Assembly: GCF_000712075.1 (NCBI RefSeq) | Contig: NZ_JONW01000003.1 | Location: 1-64,000 of the forward strand | From: Caulobacter sp. UNC358MFTsu5.1 | Lineage (GTDB): Bacteria; Pseudomonadota; Alphaproteobacteria; Caulobacterales; Caulobacteraceae | Length of the DNA stretch: 64,000 nucleotides | Direction of reading: 5' to 3' | Shown: piece by piece, positions 52,686 to 64,000 of the stretch | How the letters are laid out: each line of letters starts with the position of its first letter | How positions within the stretch are numbered: position 1 is the stretch's first letter | The notes under the pieces: generated by a model | Database searches by the model: none | What the model saw: the letters and a program-made list of their open reading frames with translations, nothing else | Told to the model about the DNA's origin: nothing | Translations under genes and position numbers: made by a program

Positions 52686-54275
52686 TCACCGCGGCCTAAG
52701 GTCGATCCGCCGCTCCACGCCCACCGCCTCGAGGAAATCCTCGTCGTGGCTGGCGATCAGCAGCGCCCCGTCGTAGCCGGCCAGGGCGCTCTCCACCGCC
52801 TGGACCGAGTCGAGGTCCAGGTGGTTGGTCGGCTCGTCCAGGATCAGCAGCTTGGGCGGATCGGCCGACATCAGCACGCAGGCCAGGGCCGCGCGCAGGC
52901 GCTCGCCGCCGCTGAGCGTGGCGACGACCTGGTGGGCGGCGACGTTGCGGAACAAGAAGCGCGCCAGGGCGGCGTGGGCCTCGTTGGCGCCGGCGGCCGG
53001 GTTCAGGCGGCGGAAGTTCTCCAGGATGGTCTGGGTCTCGTCCAGCACGGCGGCGCGCTGGTCCAGGAGGGCCGCCGGAACGCCGCGCGTCACGGTCCCC
53101 GTCGTGGGCTCCAACCCGCCCGTCGCCACCTTGATCAGGGTGGACTTCCCCGCTCCGTTGCCCCCGACGAGGGCCACGCGTTCGGGACCGGCCAGGCGGA
53201 AGCTCAAGTCAGACAAGACCGGCTGTCCGTCGGGATAGGCGAACCCCACCCCGTCGAAGTCCAGCACCGTCCGTCCGGCGGGCAGGCCGCAGGACGGGAG
53301 GTCGAAGGCCAGGCGGCGCAGGCGCTCGACCTTCGCGTCGGCGGCCTCGCGGGCTTGGGCGGCCTCCTGGGCGGCGCGGTCGGCCAGCCGTCCTTCGCGT
53401 GCGCCGCTGTTCTCGGCCCGCTCGGCCTGGGCGCCCAGCAGGATCTTCGGCTCGCTGCCCTTGGCGGCGAACTTGCGCCCGGCGGCGTCGCGGCGCGCCT
53501 TGCGCTCGCGGGCGACCTGGGCCTCGCGCGCGGCTTGGCGGACCTGGCGCTCGGCCGCCTCCAGGTCGTGCTCGGCGGCGGCCGCGGCCTTCTCCTTGCG
53601 CTCGGCGTAGAGGTCGTAGCCGCCGCCGTAGTTTGCCGCGCCCAGGCTGGTCAGCTCGACAATGCGGTCCATGCCGCGCAGCAGGGCCCGGTCGTGGCTG
53701 ACCACCACCGCCCCGCCCTTCCAGCGCCGCAGGACGTCGGCCAGCAGCAGGCGGGCCCCGGCGTCGAGATTGTTGGTCGGCTCGTCCAGCAGGATGACGT
53801 CGGGCGCGGCCAGCAGCAGACCGGCCAGGGCCAGGCGGGTCATCTGGCCGCCGCTGAGCTGGGCCGCCGGACGCGAGGCGTCCCAGCGCGACAGCCCGAC
53901 CTCGGCCAGGACGGCGGCGACGCGGCCCGGCAGGCTCCAGTCGGCCTCGACCAGGTCCTCCTCGCTGCCCTCCTCCGCCTCGATCCGGCACAGCCGGTCC
54001 CAGGCCGGGCCGACGCCCAACAGGTCGGCGACGCGCGCCCCCGACGGCGGGGCGTGCAGTTGCGGCAGCACGCCGACCACGCCGGCGCGGCTGATCGTTC
54101 CCGAGGTCGGGGCGCGGCTCCCGGCGATCAGCGACAGCAGCGTGGACTTGCCCACGCCGTTGCGGCCCACGAGGCCGATGCGCTCGGCCCCGATCGCCAG
54201 GGTCAGATTGTCGAAGAGGACGCGGCCGTCAGGCGTGTCGGCGCGAACGGAATCCAGGGTGATGAAGGCGGGCAT
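52686..54275 (-). CDS. ABC-F family ATPase
   Basis: 529 residues with two ABC domains in one chain and no membrane segment, the ABC-F (EttA/Uup-like) layout. Walker A: GRNGVGKSTLL and GGNGAGKSTLI. Signature: LSGGQMTRLALA and LSGGERLRAALA. Walker B: VILLDEPTNNLD and LLILDEPTNHLD. A charged linker of about 100 residues lies between. Translation-factor or ribosome-protection roles are usual for the family; which one cannot be told. It is upstream of, and on the same strand as, the receptor gene. Confidence 0.9.
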   Translation of the reverse strand: MPAFITLDSVRADTPDGRVLFDNLTLAIGAERIGLVGRNGVGKSTLLSLIAGSRAPTSGTISRAGVVGVLPQLHAPPSGARVADLLGVGPAWDRLCRIEAEEGSEEDLVEADWSLPGRVAAVLAEVGLSRWDASRPAAQLSGGQMTRLALAGLLLAAPDVILLDEPTNNLDAGARLLLADVLRRWKGGAVVVSHDRALLRGMDRIVELTSLGAANYGGGYDLYAERKEKAAAAAEHDLEAAERQVRQAAREAQVARERKARRDAAGRKFAAKGSEPKILLGAQAERAENSGAREGRLADRAAQEAAQAREAADAKVERLRRLAFDLPSCGLPAGRTVLDFDGVGFAYPDGQPVLSDLSFRLAGPERVALVGGNGAGKSTLIKVATGGLEPTTGTVTRGVPAALLDQRAAVLDETQTILENFRRLNPAAGANEAHAALARFLFRNVAAHQVVATLSGGERLRAALACVLMSADPPKLLILDEPTNHLDLDSVQAVESALAGYDGALLIASHDEDFLEAVGVERRIDLRPR

Positions 54276-54483
54276 GGGAAACCACGGTCAGGTCAGTGGG
54301 AAGGGCGAAACGGTCGTCCATCGCAATGTCCATGGTGGCCTCCATCGGTGAGCCCGGGATTTCGAGCACGGACGATCTAAGCGATCAACCGGCGTTCGGC
54401 AAGTTTCGACTCGACCGCAAGGATCGGGTGTCGGCCCGGATCGGCCGCCGTCAGGATCGGGCTCTCACTCACAGGAGCCCGTC

Positions 54484-54954
54484 ATGTCGTTCACCGTTTC
54501 CAGCCTGCCCATCGAGCCGTTCGCGCCGCTGTTCGCCCTCGACGACGACGCCCTGGCCGAGCGCGGCATGCTGCGCGTCGTCGCCGACGCGCCGTTCGCC
54601 TTTCCCTGCCGCGTCACCCTGGACGACGCCGCGCCGGGCGAGACCCTGATCCTGCTGAACCACGAGCACCAGGCCGCCGACACGCCGTTCCGCTCGCGCT
54701 ACGCCATCTATGTCCGCGAGGCGGCCCAGGCTCCCGCCACGACCAAGGACGCGCTGCCCCCGGCCCTGCGCCGCCGCCTGCTGTCCCTGCGCGGTTTTGA
54801 CGCGGCCGGCATGCTGCTCGACGCCGACGTGGTCGAGGGCGCGACGGCCGCCCCGGTGATCGAGCGGATGCTGGAAAACCCCGCCGTGGCCTACCTGCAC
54901 GCCCACTACGCCAAGCCCGGCTGCTACGCCGCCCGCATCGATCGCGCCGCCTAG
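54484..54954 (+). CDS. DUF1203 family protein
   Basis: 156 residues with AGGAG before ATG 54484. The pattern FPCRVTLDDAAPGETLILLNHEHQAADTPFRSRYAIYVRE and the ending AVAYLHAHYAKPGCYAARIDRA, with R..SVG-like cores, is that of DUF1203. No function is known for the family. Stands between the divergent ABC-F gene and the histidine kinase gene. Confidence 0.8.
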   Translation: MSFTVSSLPIEPFAPLFALDDDALAERGMLRVVADAPFAFPCRVTLDDAAPGETLILLNHEHQAADTPFRSRYAIYVREAAQAPATTKDALPPALRRRLLSLRGFDAAGMLLDADVVEGATAAPVIERMLENPAVAYLHAHYAKPGCYAARIDRAA

Positions 54955-55051
54955 CTATTGTCCGACAACGGTAGCGCTCTCAATCGCAACTTAACCTTGA
55001 TCTCCTACGGTGTGCTCAAGCCAGGGGGCTGAAGAGGGCGCGCGGGGGCTC

Positions 55052-56857
55052 ATGAAGTGGACTTTCGGCAAACCTGAACCCATACCGTCGAACGAGATCG
55101 TCAGCTCGTACGTGCCCATCCTGCGCGGCTATCTGGCGGCGGCCGCGGCCTATTACTGCGTGATCAGCCTGTCGCATCCCTTCTACGAGAAGGGCGCGGC
55201 CCTGGTCCTGCTGGAAGGGCTGGCGGTGGCCGCCGCCGCGACCGGGCTCTGGTTCTGGCGCCGGCTGAAGACCCATTCGCCGGACATGCCGGCGATGGAA
55301 ACCGCCGCCCTGGCGATGAACACGCTCTTCATGGCCAATGTCGCGGCCTATCAGAGCATCCATTTCGAGCCGGCCAAGCTGGTCTATTTCGTGCTGATGG
55401 CCCTGGTGTTCGCCACCTCGGCCCCCACCCGGCGCGTGGCCTTCGTCAGCGTGGGCGCGGCGATCGTCGGCCTGATCGTCATGGCCCGCAACGCCCCCGG
55501 CGACCTGGTCAGCCAGTACGGCTTCATCGGCGTGGCCGGCGCCTTCGCGGCGCTGGGCATGTCGACCCTGATGCGCGGGGCGGTGATGCGCGAGCTGCGC
55601 GCCCGCCTGGCGTCCGACGCCCTGAACCGCAAGCTGGAAGCCGAGCTCGACGAGAACCGCCGCCTGCGCACCGAGGCCCAGGACCTGATGGTGGTCGCCC
55701 AGACCGCCAGCCGCGTGAAGACCGAGTTCCTCGAGACCATGAGCCACGAGATCCGCACGCCGCTGAACGGCGTGCTGGGCATGGCCCAGGCCATGGACCG
55801 CGACACCCTCTCGGCCAAGCAGCGCGCCCGCCTGGCCACCATCCACCAGTCCGGCGCCACCCTGCTGGACGTGATCAACGCCGTGCTCGACATCTCGCGG
55901 ATCGAGGCCGGCAAGATGGAGATCGTCCGGGCGCCGTTCGACCTGGACGCCCTGGCCGACACCCTGCGCCAGCTCTACGGCGGCCTGGCCCACGACAAGG
56001 GCCTGGATTTCGCCCTGGAGGTCGAGCCCGGGGCCGGCGGCTGGCGCGACGGCGACGCCGCCCGTCTGCGCCAGGTGCTCAGCAACCTGATCTCCAACGC
56101 CATCAAGTTCACCGACGCCGGCCAGGTGACCGTGCGGATCGGCGGCGACGCCCAGACCCTGACCTGCGCCGTGACCGACACCGGCGTGGGCGTGCCCGAG
56201 GCGCGCCGCGCCCAGATCTTCGAGAAATTCGTCCAGGTCGACGGCTCCAGCACGCGCCGCACGGGCGGCAGCGGCCTGGGCCTGGCCATCTGCCGCGAGC
56301 TGATGACGCTGATGGGCGGCCAGGTCGGCTTCGAGAGCCCGGCGGCCGGCGGCGCCTGCTTCACCTTCGAGGCCCCCTGCCCCGCCCTGACGCCGGTGGG
56401 CCAGCCGACGAAGGTCGAGCCGGTCGCCGACGAGCCGGCGATGGGCGGCGCGCTGAAGATGCTGGTCGTCGACGACAACGCCACCAACCGCACCGTCCTG
56501 CAGGCCATGCTGGGCCATCTGGGCGTCGCCTGCGGCGTGGCCCGCGACGGCCACGAGGCGGTGGCGATGTGGGAGTCCGGTCCCTGGGACGCCATCCTGA
56601 TGGACATCCACATGCCGGGCATGGACGGGCTGGAGGCGGGCCGCGTGATCCGCACCCGCGAGGCGGCCGAGGGCCGGACCCGCACGCCGATCCTGGCCGT
56701 CACCGCCAGCGTGCTGAGCCACGAGACCGAGCGCTACATGGCCGCCGGCATGGACGGCTTCGTGGCCAAGCCGATCGCCGCCCAACGCCTGGTCGAGGCC
56801 CTGGACGTGGCCCTGAGCGCCCCGCCCGCAGGCGGCGCGGCGGCGGCGCTGGGGTAG
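55052..56857 (+). CDS. Hybrid sensor histidine kinase
   Basis: 601 residues from ATG 55052 with GGGGG upstream. Residues 1-180 form five to six membrane segments with no periplasmic sensor domain. HisKA with H232 (LETMSHEIRTPLNGV), HATPase_c at about 335-440 (N-box NLISNAIKFTD, G1 DTGVG, G2 GGSGLGLAI), then a receiver with DD at 473-474, phosphoacceptor D518 (LMDIHMPG) and K573. It is a membrane-linked hybrid kinase that passes phosphate to a phosphotransferase protein elsewhere. No partner genes are adjacent. Confidence 0.93.
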   Translation: MKWTFGKPEPIPSNEIVSSYVPILRGYLAAAAAYYCVISLSHPFYEKGAALVLLEGLAVAAAATGLWFWRRLKTHSPDMPAMETAALAMNTLFMANVAAYQSIHFEPAKLVYFVLMALVFATSAPTRRVAFVSVGAAIVGLIVMARNAPGDLVSQYGFIGVAGAFAALGMSTLMRGAVMRELRARLASDALNRKLEAELDENRRLRTEAQDLMVVAQTASRVKTEFLETMSHEIRTPLNGVLGMAQAMDRDTLSAKQRARLATIHQSGATLLDVINAVLDISRIEAGKMEIVRAPFDLDALADTLRQLYGGLAHDKGLDFALEVEPGAGGWRDGDAARLRQVLSNLISNAIKFTDAGQVTVRIGGDAQTLTCAVTDTGVGVPEARRAQIFEKFVQVDGSSTRRTGGSGLGLAICRELMTLMGGQVGFESPAAGGACFTFEAPCPALTPVGQPTKVEPVADEPAMGGALKMLVVDDNATNRTVLQAMLGHLGVACGVARDGHEAVAMWESGPWDAILMDIHMPGMDGLEAGRVIRTREAAEGRTRTPILAVTASVLSHETERYMAAGMDGFVAKPIAAQRLVEALDVALSAPPAGGAAAALG

Positions 56858-56881
56858 AGGTCTATAGACCCCTTCACGTTC

Positions 56882-57008
56882 GTCATTCCCGCCCTTGTGG
56901 CGGGAACCCCTGGTTCAGCCGAACGGTGAAGTGCTTTGGCGCGCCAGCGCGCCACTCGCCTGCCCTTGCGGCGGACAGAGGGGCTCCCGCAACAAGGGCG
57001 GGAATGAC
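56882..57008. repeat. Intergenic inverted-repeat element (GTCATTCCCG family)
   Basis: Perfect 17-bp arms GTCATTCCCGCCCTTGT (56882-56898) and ACAAGGGCGGGAATGAC (56992-57008). Between the hybrid kinase and the small membrane gene. Same terminal design as 4400-4505. Confidence 0.75.
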
Positions 57009-57042
57009 GGGATCGCTTTGTGATTTCGGAAGAAAGCCGAGC

Positions 57043-57285
57043 TCAGAAGCTCAGCGCGCTCAGGTCGACGATGATCTTGAAGGCCCAGATGGCGCAGGCG
57101 ACGCAGACGACCAGGGTGATGATGTCGTCGATCTCGGAACGCTGGCGCACGACCTTGGCGGCCTTGCCGCCCTTGCCCTTGGCCGGAGCCTCGGGGGCCG
57201 CCGGTTTCGCCTCTTCCTTCGCCGCCGCCTTGGCCAAGCTCGTCGTCCTCGAGGGCGCGCAGGATGCGCGATCCGTCCGCGCCAT
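57043..57285 (-). CDS. Small single-pass membrane protein
   Basis: 80 residues if ATG 57285 is used: a basic Lys/Ala/Pro-rich tail (LAKAAAKEEAKPAAPEAPAKGKGGKAAKVVRQ) followed by one membrane helix at the C-terminal end (IITLVVCVACAIWAFKIIVDL). TTG 57237 (64 residues) has the better ribosome site, GAGGA 8 nt upstream, and may be the real start. No family is recognised; tail-anchored arrangement suggests a small membrane regulator. Divergent from the DUF1223 gene. Confidence 0.6.
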   Translation of the reverse strand: MARTDRASCAPSRTTSLAKAAAKEEAKPAAPEAPAKGKGGKAAKVVRQRSEIDDIITLVVCVACAIWAFKIIVDLSALSF

Positions 57286-57401
57286 AGACACCAGGGGTGC
57301 TGAAGGTTGCGCTTCCAAAGGCGGTTTATTGTTCGTGAACGCTGTAACCTCCGCCGGTCCCGCCGCGAACTGATCCTCGACGACCAAGGAGGACGCGCGC
57401 C

Positions 57402-58127
57402 ATGACACGAACCACGATGCGGAAGACGGCCTGGGCCAGCCTGGCGGCCGGGACGGTCCTGGCGGTCGCCGTCGGGACCTGGTCGATGGCCGGGACCGGC
57501 GGCACGGCCCAGCGGCCGGTGGTGCTGGAGCTGTTCCAGAGCCAGGGCTGCTCGTCCTGCCCGCCGGCCAACGCCAACCTCAACGCCCTGGCCGACCGGC
57601 CCGAGGTGCTGGCCCTGAGCTTCGGGGTCACCTACTGGGACCAGCTCGGTTGGAAAGATAGTTTCGCCAAGCCGGCCTTCACCGATCGGCAGAAGGCCTA
57701 CGCCCGCGGCCTGGGCGCCCAGCTGGGCACGCCGCAGATGGTGGTCGAGGGCCGCGAGGACCTGATCGGCACGGACGCCCGCGACGTTGAACTGGCCCTG
57801 CGCCGCGCCCGCCCCGCCATGGACGCCACGGTGGCGCTGTCGCGCGGCCGGGTCGAGATCGGGGCCGGCCAAGCCCCCAAGGCCGGGGCCGACGTCTGGC
57901 TGGTGCGCTACGACCCGCGCGTCCGGCAGGTGGCCATCCAGCGCGGCGAGAACACCGGCAAGACCCTGCCCCACCGCGACGTGGTCCGCGAGCTGACCCG
58001 GCTGGGCGGCTGGAACGGCGCCCCGGTGGCGTTCGCGACCACGCCGCCGGCCGATCCGGCCCTGCGGACGGCGGTGCTGGTCCAGGCGAAGAACGGCGGC
58101 CCGATCCTGGCGGCGGCGCGGCTTTGA
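57402..58127 (+). CDS. Exported DUF1223 (thioredoxin-like) protein
   Basis: 241 residues, signal/anchor at about 8-32, AAGGAGG before ATG 57402. DUF1223 is marked by the early VVLELFQSQGCSSCPPANANL and by GVTYWDQLGWKDSFAKPAFTDRQ; the CSSC pair looks like a redox site in a thioredoxin fold. Likely periplasmic. Reaction and partners are unknown. Confidence 0.85.
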   Translation: MTRTTMRKTAWASLAAGTVLAVAVGTWSMAGTGGTAQRPVVLELFQSQGCSSCPPANANLNALADRPEVLALSFGVTYWDQLGWKDSFAKPAFTDRQKAYARGLGAQLGTPQMVVEGREDLIGTDARDVELALRRARPAMDATVALSRGRVEIGAGQAPKAGADVWLVRYDPRVRQVAIQRGENTGKTLPHRDVVRELTRLGGWNGAPVAFATTPPADPALRTAVLVQAKNGGPILAAARL

Positions 58128-58142
58128 CGCGCTCTTGGGCGG

Positions 58143-58165
58143 CTGCTGACACCTGATGTCAGCAG
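58143..58165 (+). terminator. Hairpin after the DUF1223 gene
   Basis: CTGCTGACA-CCTGA-TGTCAGCAG, a perfect 9-bp stem, 16 bp after the stop. No U-run follows, so it may be a weak terminator or an operator-like palindrome. Confidence 0.4.
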
Positions 58166-58196
58166 TCTGTCGCCACCTCCCGCCATGGCGACATTT

Positions 58197-58211
58197 GTTC
58201 GCACCTTGTTC
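58197..58211 (+). promoter_or_regulatory. LexA (SOS) box of uvrA
   Basis: GTTC-GCACCTT-GTTC, an exact GTTC-N7-GTTC, the LexA site of alphaproteobacteria. About 95 bp upstream of the uvrA start. Confidence 0.85.
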
Positions 58212-58304
58212 TTGTGTTAATCGCCGGATCGCGCCCTACATATACCCGTCTCGCCGTGGCTCCGACCCCGGCTCTAAACAGCGTCCCTACGCGTTCCGGA
58301 AAAC

Positions 58305-61214
<2,910 letters not shown>

Positions 61215-62045
61215 CTAGAAAACGTCGGCCCGGTCGGCTGGACCTTCCGTCAGGCGATGGAAGGCGTAGCCGATCGGGCCGACCTGCACCGCGAAGGCCA
61301 GGGCATGGACCAGGCCACCGAAAACCCTGGACGCCATCGCGACAGGTCGGAAGGCCGTGTTCAGCGCGGCGGCCAGGGACGACGCCCGGAGCACCGGCGG
61401 CTGGGCCAGGCCCAGCGCGTCGCGCGCCCACGATCCCGCCCATTCGACCGCCATGGACAACAGCAGCGCCGCGACGAAGAGCGTCGCCAGCCGGACATGA
61501 AGCTTCCGGCTCGGACCCAACGCGCGCGCCAGGCGCAGGCGTCCGTCGGCGAGGGTCGCCGGCGCCGCCAGGGCCAGGCGGGCGCCCGCCGCGGTCAGCA
61601 TCACGGCGGCCAGGTGCAGGGCCAGGCTCGTGGCGAGCGGCCCCGGCTCCAGGACCCTTGCAAGCAGGAAGATCCCGATCGGCGCCGCGATCACGATCGA
61701 CATCACGGTCACCGGCGCCACGAGGACTAGAAGGCGGAGTTCGCCGCCGCCAACGCGCGGCCAGGCTGCGCGGCGGTCGTCGGGCCGGATCGTCGCGCGA
61801 AGGACCGCCGCGCTCGCCACGGTCGTGGTCAGGACGTCCAGAACGAGGCCGCCGAAGCCCAACGGCACGGCGACGTCCGAAAGGCTCCGCCCCGCCGCGA
61901 AACCTTGCCAGGCCGCGACCTGGAAGCCGGCCAGGATGGTCCCGCCCACGATGAACACCAGCGCCCAGGACAGCGCCGCCAGCGGCCGTCGGGCGACCAG
62001 CCGGAAGCCGGACAGGACGCCGTCGGGCCAGGAAAGTGTCTTCAC
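61215..62045 (-). CDS. Tandem-array membrane protein 1
   Basis: 276 residues with about six membrane segments; the third in order of transcription apart from the cut copy. It shares with its neighbours an N-terminal SGFRLVARRPLAALSWALVF, a middle VGGGELRLLVL, then LADGRLRLARALGPSRKLHVRL, and a C-terminal YAFHRLTEGPADRADVF. No domain is recognised with certainty; resemblance to the membrane part of glycerophosphodiester phosphodiesterase-type proteins is a guess. Confidence 0.75.
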   Translation of the reverse strand: MKTLSWPDGVLSGFRLVARRPLAALSWALVFIVGGTILAGFQVAAWQGFAAGRSLSDVAVPLGFGGLVLDVLTTTVASAAVLRATIRPDDRRAAWPRVGGGELRLLVLVAPVTVMSIVIAAPIGIFLLARVLEPGPLATSLALHLAAVMLTAAGARLALAAPATLADGRLRLARALGPSRKLHVRLATLFVAALLLSMAVEWAGSWARDALGLAQPPVLRASSLAAALNTAFRPVAMASRVFGGLVHALAFAVQVGPIGYAFHRLTEGPADRADVF

Positions 62046-62054
62046 CCGCTCCCC

Positions 62055-62915
62055 CTAGTCGAACACCGCCGCCTGGTCGGCGGGATTCCTGCCGGTCAGG
62101 TCGCGGTACAGAACCGCCATCGGGGCGTAGGCGACGACGCCCGCGAAGGTTCCGACCATCACGCGCGCCAGGTTCGGAACCAGGTGCTCGGGTTCGGCGG
62201 CGTAGCGCGCCAGTTCGATAATAAAGGGATCGCCTCCGATCTTCGCGTCGGCACCGCCTTGCTTGAACACGTCGCCCAGCGCCGACAGCAACCATTCGCC
62301 GCCGCCGTAGGCCGCCAGAAAGAGCAGGGCGCAGACGATGGCCAGCCGATAGCGTCCGCGCGTCATCCGCCAGGCCTCGGCGATCGCGACCCGCCGCTCG
62401 AAGAGCGTGATGGCGGGCGCTGACGAGAACCGCGCCAGCGACACCGCCGCCAGGACCAGAACGGTCACGAGCGTACTGGTCTTCGTCGCCAACTCGGAGT
62501 CACGGGCGACCGCGGCGACGATGACGACGAGGACGAAGACGCCGGCGAAAACGGCCACGAACATCAGGCGCCAGACAAGTCCGAGGCGGAGCTCGTCGGC
62601 GCCCAGGCGCATCCAGCGACCGTCCGTCCGTTCCAGATCGGCGACCGCCCGGAAAACGGCGGCGGCCAGGATCGCCATGCCGAGGCACATCACCAGAAGG
62701 TTCGAGAACAGCACGCCGAACTGCAGCCAGCCGGCGCCCCGCTCCGCCCCGACATAGGACCACGGGCCCTTCAACCCGTCGTACACGGCGTCCAGCAGGG
62801 TGCTGAACACGCTGAGCGGCAACAGGCAGACGCCCCAGCCCAGCACCGCGAGCGGCGCGCGCCGCAGCAACGGAACGCCCGCGAGCACCAATCGGCTCAG
62901 CGTGGTCACGGTCAT
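62055..62915 (-). CDS. Tandem-array membrane protein 2
   Basis: 286 residues, about six membrane segments. Paralogue of its neighbours: LAGVPLLRRAPLAVLGWGVCL at the start, RLGADELRLGLVW in the middle, FERRVAIAEAWRMTRGRYRL and the C-terminal tag YRDLTGRNPADQAAVFD. Gap of 9 bp to the next copy. No signal peptide. Function unknown. Confidence 0.75.
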   Translation of the reverse strand: MTVTTLSRLVLAGVPLLRRAPLAVLGWGVCLLPLSVFSTLLDAVYDGLKGPWSYVGAERGAGWLQFGVLFSNLLVMCLGMAILAAAVFRAVADLERTDGRWMRLGADELRLGLVWRLMFVAVFAGVFVLVVIVAAVARDSELATKTSTLVTVLVLAAVSLARFSSAPAITLFERRVAIAEAWRMTRGRYRLAIVCALLFLAAYGGGEWLLSALGDVFKQGGADAKIGGDPFIIELARYAAEPEHLVPNLARVMVGTFAGVVAYAPMAVLYRDLTGRNPADQAAVFD

Positions 62916-62925
62916 GCGGAGGGCC

Positions 62926-63771
62926 CTAGTCGAACACGGCGACCTGGTCGGCGACGGGATCGCCGACCAGGCTCCGACAGATGTAGGTCGCCGACGCGAA
63001 CGGGATCAGCACGGCCAAGCCCACCAGCAGTCCCTGCGAGAGGAGGTGGCCTAGCACCACAGGCCGGACCAGGCCCGTCAGCGCGACCGCCAGGGACGGG
63101 TCGTAGGTCAACGCGTTGTCCAGACCCAGCGCGGGGATCGCCGTCGCGAGCAGGAAACTGCCCAGGCCGCCGATAAGCCCGGCGATCAGCAGGGTGACGA
63201 GGAAGACGCCCAAGACCTTCCATCGCCGCGACCGCGTCAGCCGCCAGGACGCCATGAACCGCAACCGCCCATCCTGTACGGTCAAGGGGCCGGCCAGCGA
63301 CAACCGGCTGGCCAGGACGATCGCCACGATCACGCCGAGCGCCAGGGCGGTGAACATGACGATGTCCTCCGAAGTCCCTCGCAAGCCGCCCACCGCGGTG
63401 ACGGCCCCGCCCACGCCGACCGCCAGGAGGACGATGGCCAGGGCGAGGAAGACCACGAGCGACAGGAGGAACAGCCGGACCTCGTCGCCGCCGACCCTGA
63501 TCCTTCCGCCTCGGACGACAGCCGCCGCCATGACCGCCATCACCAGAAGCAACACCAGGACGGCGATCAAGGTCGTCGCCGTACTGGCGGCCAGCAGGGA
63601 CTCCGATTGCGTGAAGGCGGCCACTGTGTAGTGGCTCGAGATCACCGCCGTCACCCGCCCAGCGAACGTGGCCACCGCGCCGACCGCCGCAAGACCGAGA
63701 GTCGCCAGCGGTCGTCGACGTAGCAGGTCGAAGCCCGCCAGGACGGCCCGGTCGAACGCGAAATCCCCCAC
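62926..63771 (-). CDS. Tandem-array membrane protein 3
   Basis: 281 residues, about six membrane segments. Paralogue: LAGFDLLRRRPLATLGLAAVG, RVGGDEVRLFLLSLVVFL, VQDGRLRFMASWRLTRSRRWKVL and C-terminal CRSLVGDPVADQVAVFD. 10 bp from copy 2, 9 bp from copy 4. Function unknown. Confidence 0.75.
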   Translation of the reverse strand: MGDFAFDRAVLAGFDLLRRRPLATLGLAAVGAVATFAGRVTAVISSHYTVAAFTQSESLLAASTATTLIAVLVLLLVMAVMAAAVVRGGRIRVGGDEVRLFLLSLVVFLALAIVLLAVGVGGAVTAVGGLRGTSEDIVMFTALALGVIVAIVLASRLSLAGPLTVQDGRLRFMASWRLTRSRRWKVLGVFLVTLLIAGLIGGLGSFLLATAIPALGLDNALTYDPSLAVALTGLVRPVVLGHLLSQGLLVGLAVLIPFASATYICRSLVGDPVADQVAVFD

Positions 63772-63780
63772 GCCCGGCGC

Positions 63781-64000
63781 CTAGCCGAAGGCGTCGGTCA
63801 GGTCACGGCCCTTGAGCTGGGCGTAGATGGTCGGGGCCGGGGCGAAGACGATCAGCGACACCAGCACCGACATCAGGCCCTGAAGCAGGGAGCTGATCAC
63901 TCCGCTCACCGACAACAGGTCCTTCAGCGACTTGGCCTCGTTCTGGAGCGCGTCGCCCACCGAGGCCAGGCCGCCGCCCATGGCGACTGCCGCGATCGAA
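63781..64000 (-). CDS. Tandem-array membrane protein 4 (5' end beyond the window)
   Basis: Only the C-terminal ~70 residues are in the window. The frame is open to base 64000 and upstream codons (SIAAVA before MGGGLASVG) read as coding, so the start lies outside. It ends YAQLKGRDLTDAFG, a variant of the shared C-terminal tag, and carries one membrane segment (SGVISSLLQGLMSVLVSLIVF). Confidence 0.7.
   Translation of the reverse strand, partial: SIAAVAMGGGLASVGDALQNEAKSLKDLLSVSGVISSLLQGLMSVLVSLIVFAPAPTIYAQLKGRDLTDAFG

Overview
The window is GC-rich, densely coding alphaproteobacterial chromosome, almost certainly from the genus Caulobacter or a very close relative. Evidence: FtsZ has the Caulobacter N-terminus ([15 protein letters not shown]) and a long Pro/Ala-rich linker; fliX lies divergent to flgI, with an FlbY-like gene downstream; CtrA-type sites (TTAA-N7-TTAAC, TTAACCAT), CcrM sites (GANTC) and an alphaproteobacterial LexA box (GTTC-N7-GTTC) sit where Caulobacter biology expects them. 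No plasmid, phage, IS or CRISPR signature was seen.

Layout. 1-1.6 kb: 3' end of a flagellin gene with a strong terminator, a GNAT acetyltransferase, a candidate small RNA with its own promoter and terminator, and a small ORF. 1.6-6.7 kb (minus strand): homogentisate (tyrosine) catabolic operon, read as aminotransferase, hppD, hmgA, fumarylacetoacetase-family gene, Rieske protein. 7.0-9.6 kb: a phosphoesterase convergent with an Lrp/AsnC regulator. 9.8-34.4 kb (minus strand): the division and cell wall (dcw) cluster, in transcription order mraZ, rsmH, ftsL, ftsI, murE, murF, mraY, murD, an 85-residue orphan, ftsW, murG, then four plus-strand genes interrupting it, then murC, murB, an M28 peptidase, ddl, ftsQ, ftsA, ftsZ. 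rnpB (RNase P RNA) lies just upstream of mraZ.

35-46 kb is mixed housekeeping and accessory content: a secreted protein, a coupled EamA/AmpD-like/PaiB-like operon, a flavin monooxygenase, Sel1-repeat and M23 envelope proteins, a crotonase, a single-domain response regulator, a PNPOx-fold protein and dksA. 46-49 kb is the fliX / flgI-flgJ-flbY flagellar locus. 49-54 kb is a probable iron-uptake pair (TonB receptor and PepSY membrane protein) and an ABC-F ATPase. 54-58 kb has a hybrid histidine kinase and envelope proteins. uvrA (58.3-61.2 kb) follows an SOS box. The window ends in a tandem array of four paralogous membrane proteins, the last one cut by the edge.

Several short sequence families recur between genes: paired GGGGACA hairpins, long inverted repeats ending in GTCATnCCCG, and a Pro/Gly-codon-free CCTCCGTCGG element. 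Clear regulatory architecture is visible in front of ftsZ, mraZ, flgI/fliX, uvrA and the TonB receptor gene. The start codons of many dcw genes overlap the preceding stop (ATGA, GTGA or TGATG), which indicates translational coupling through most of the cluster.
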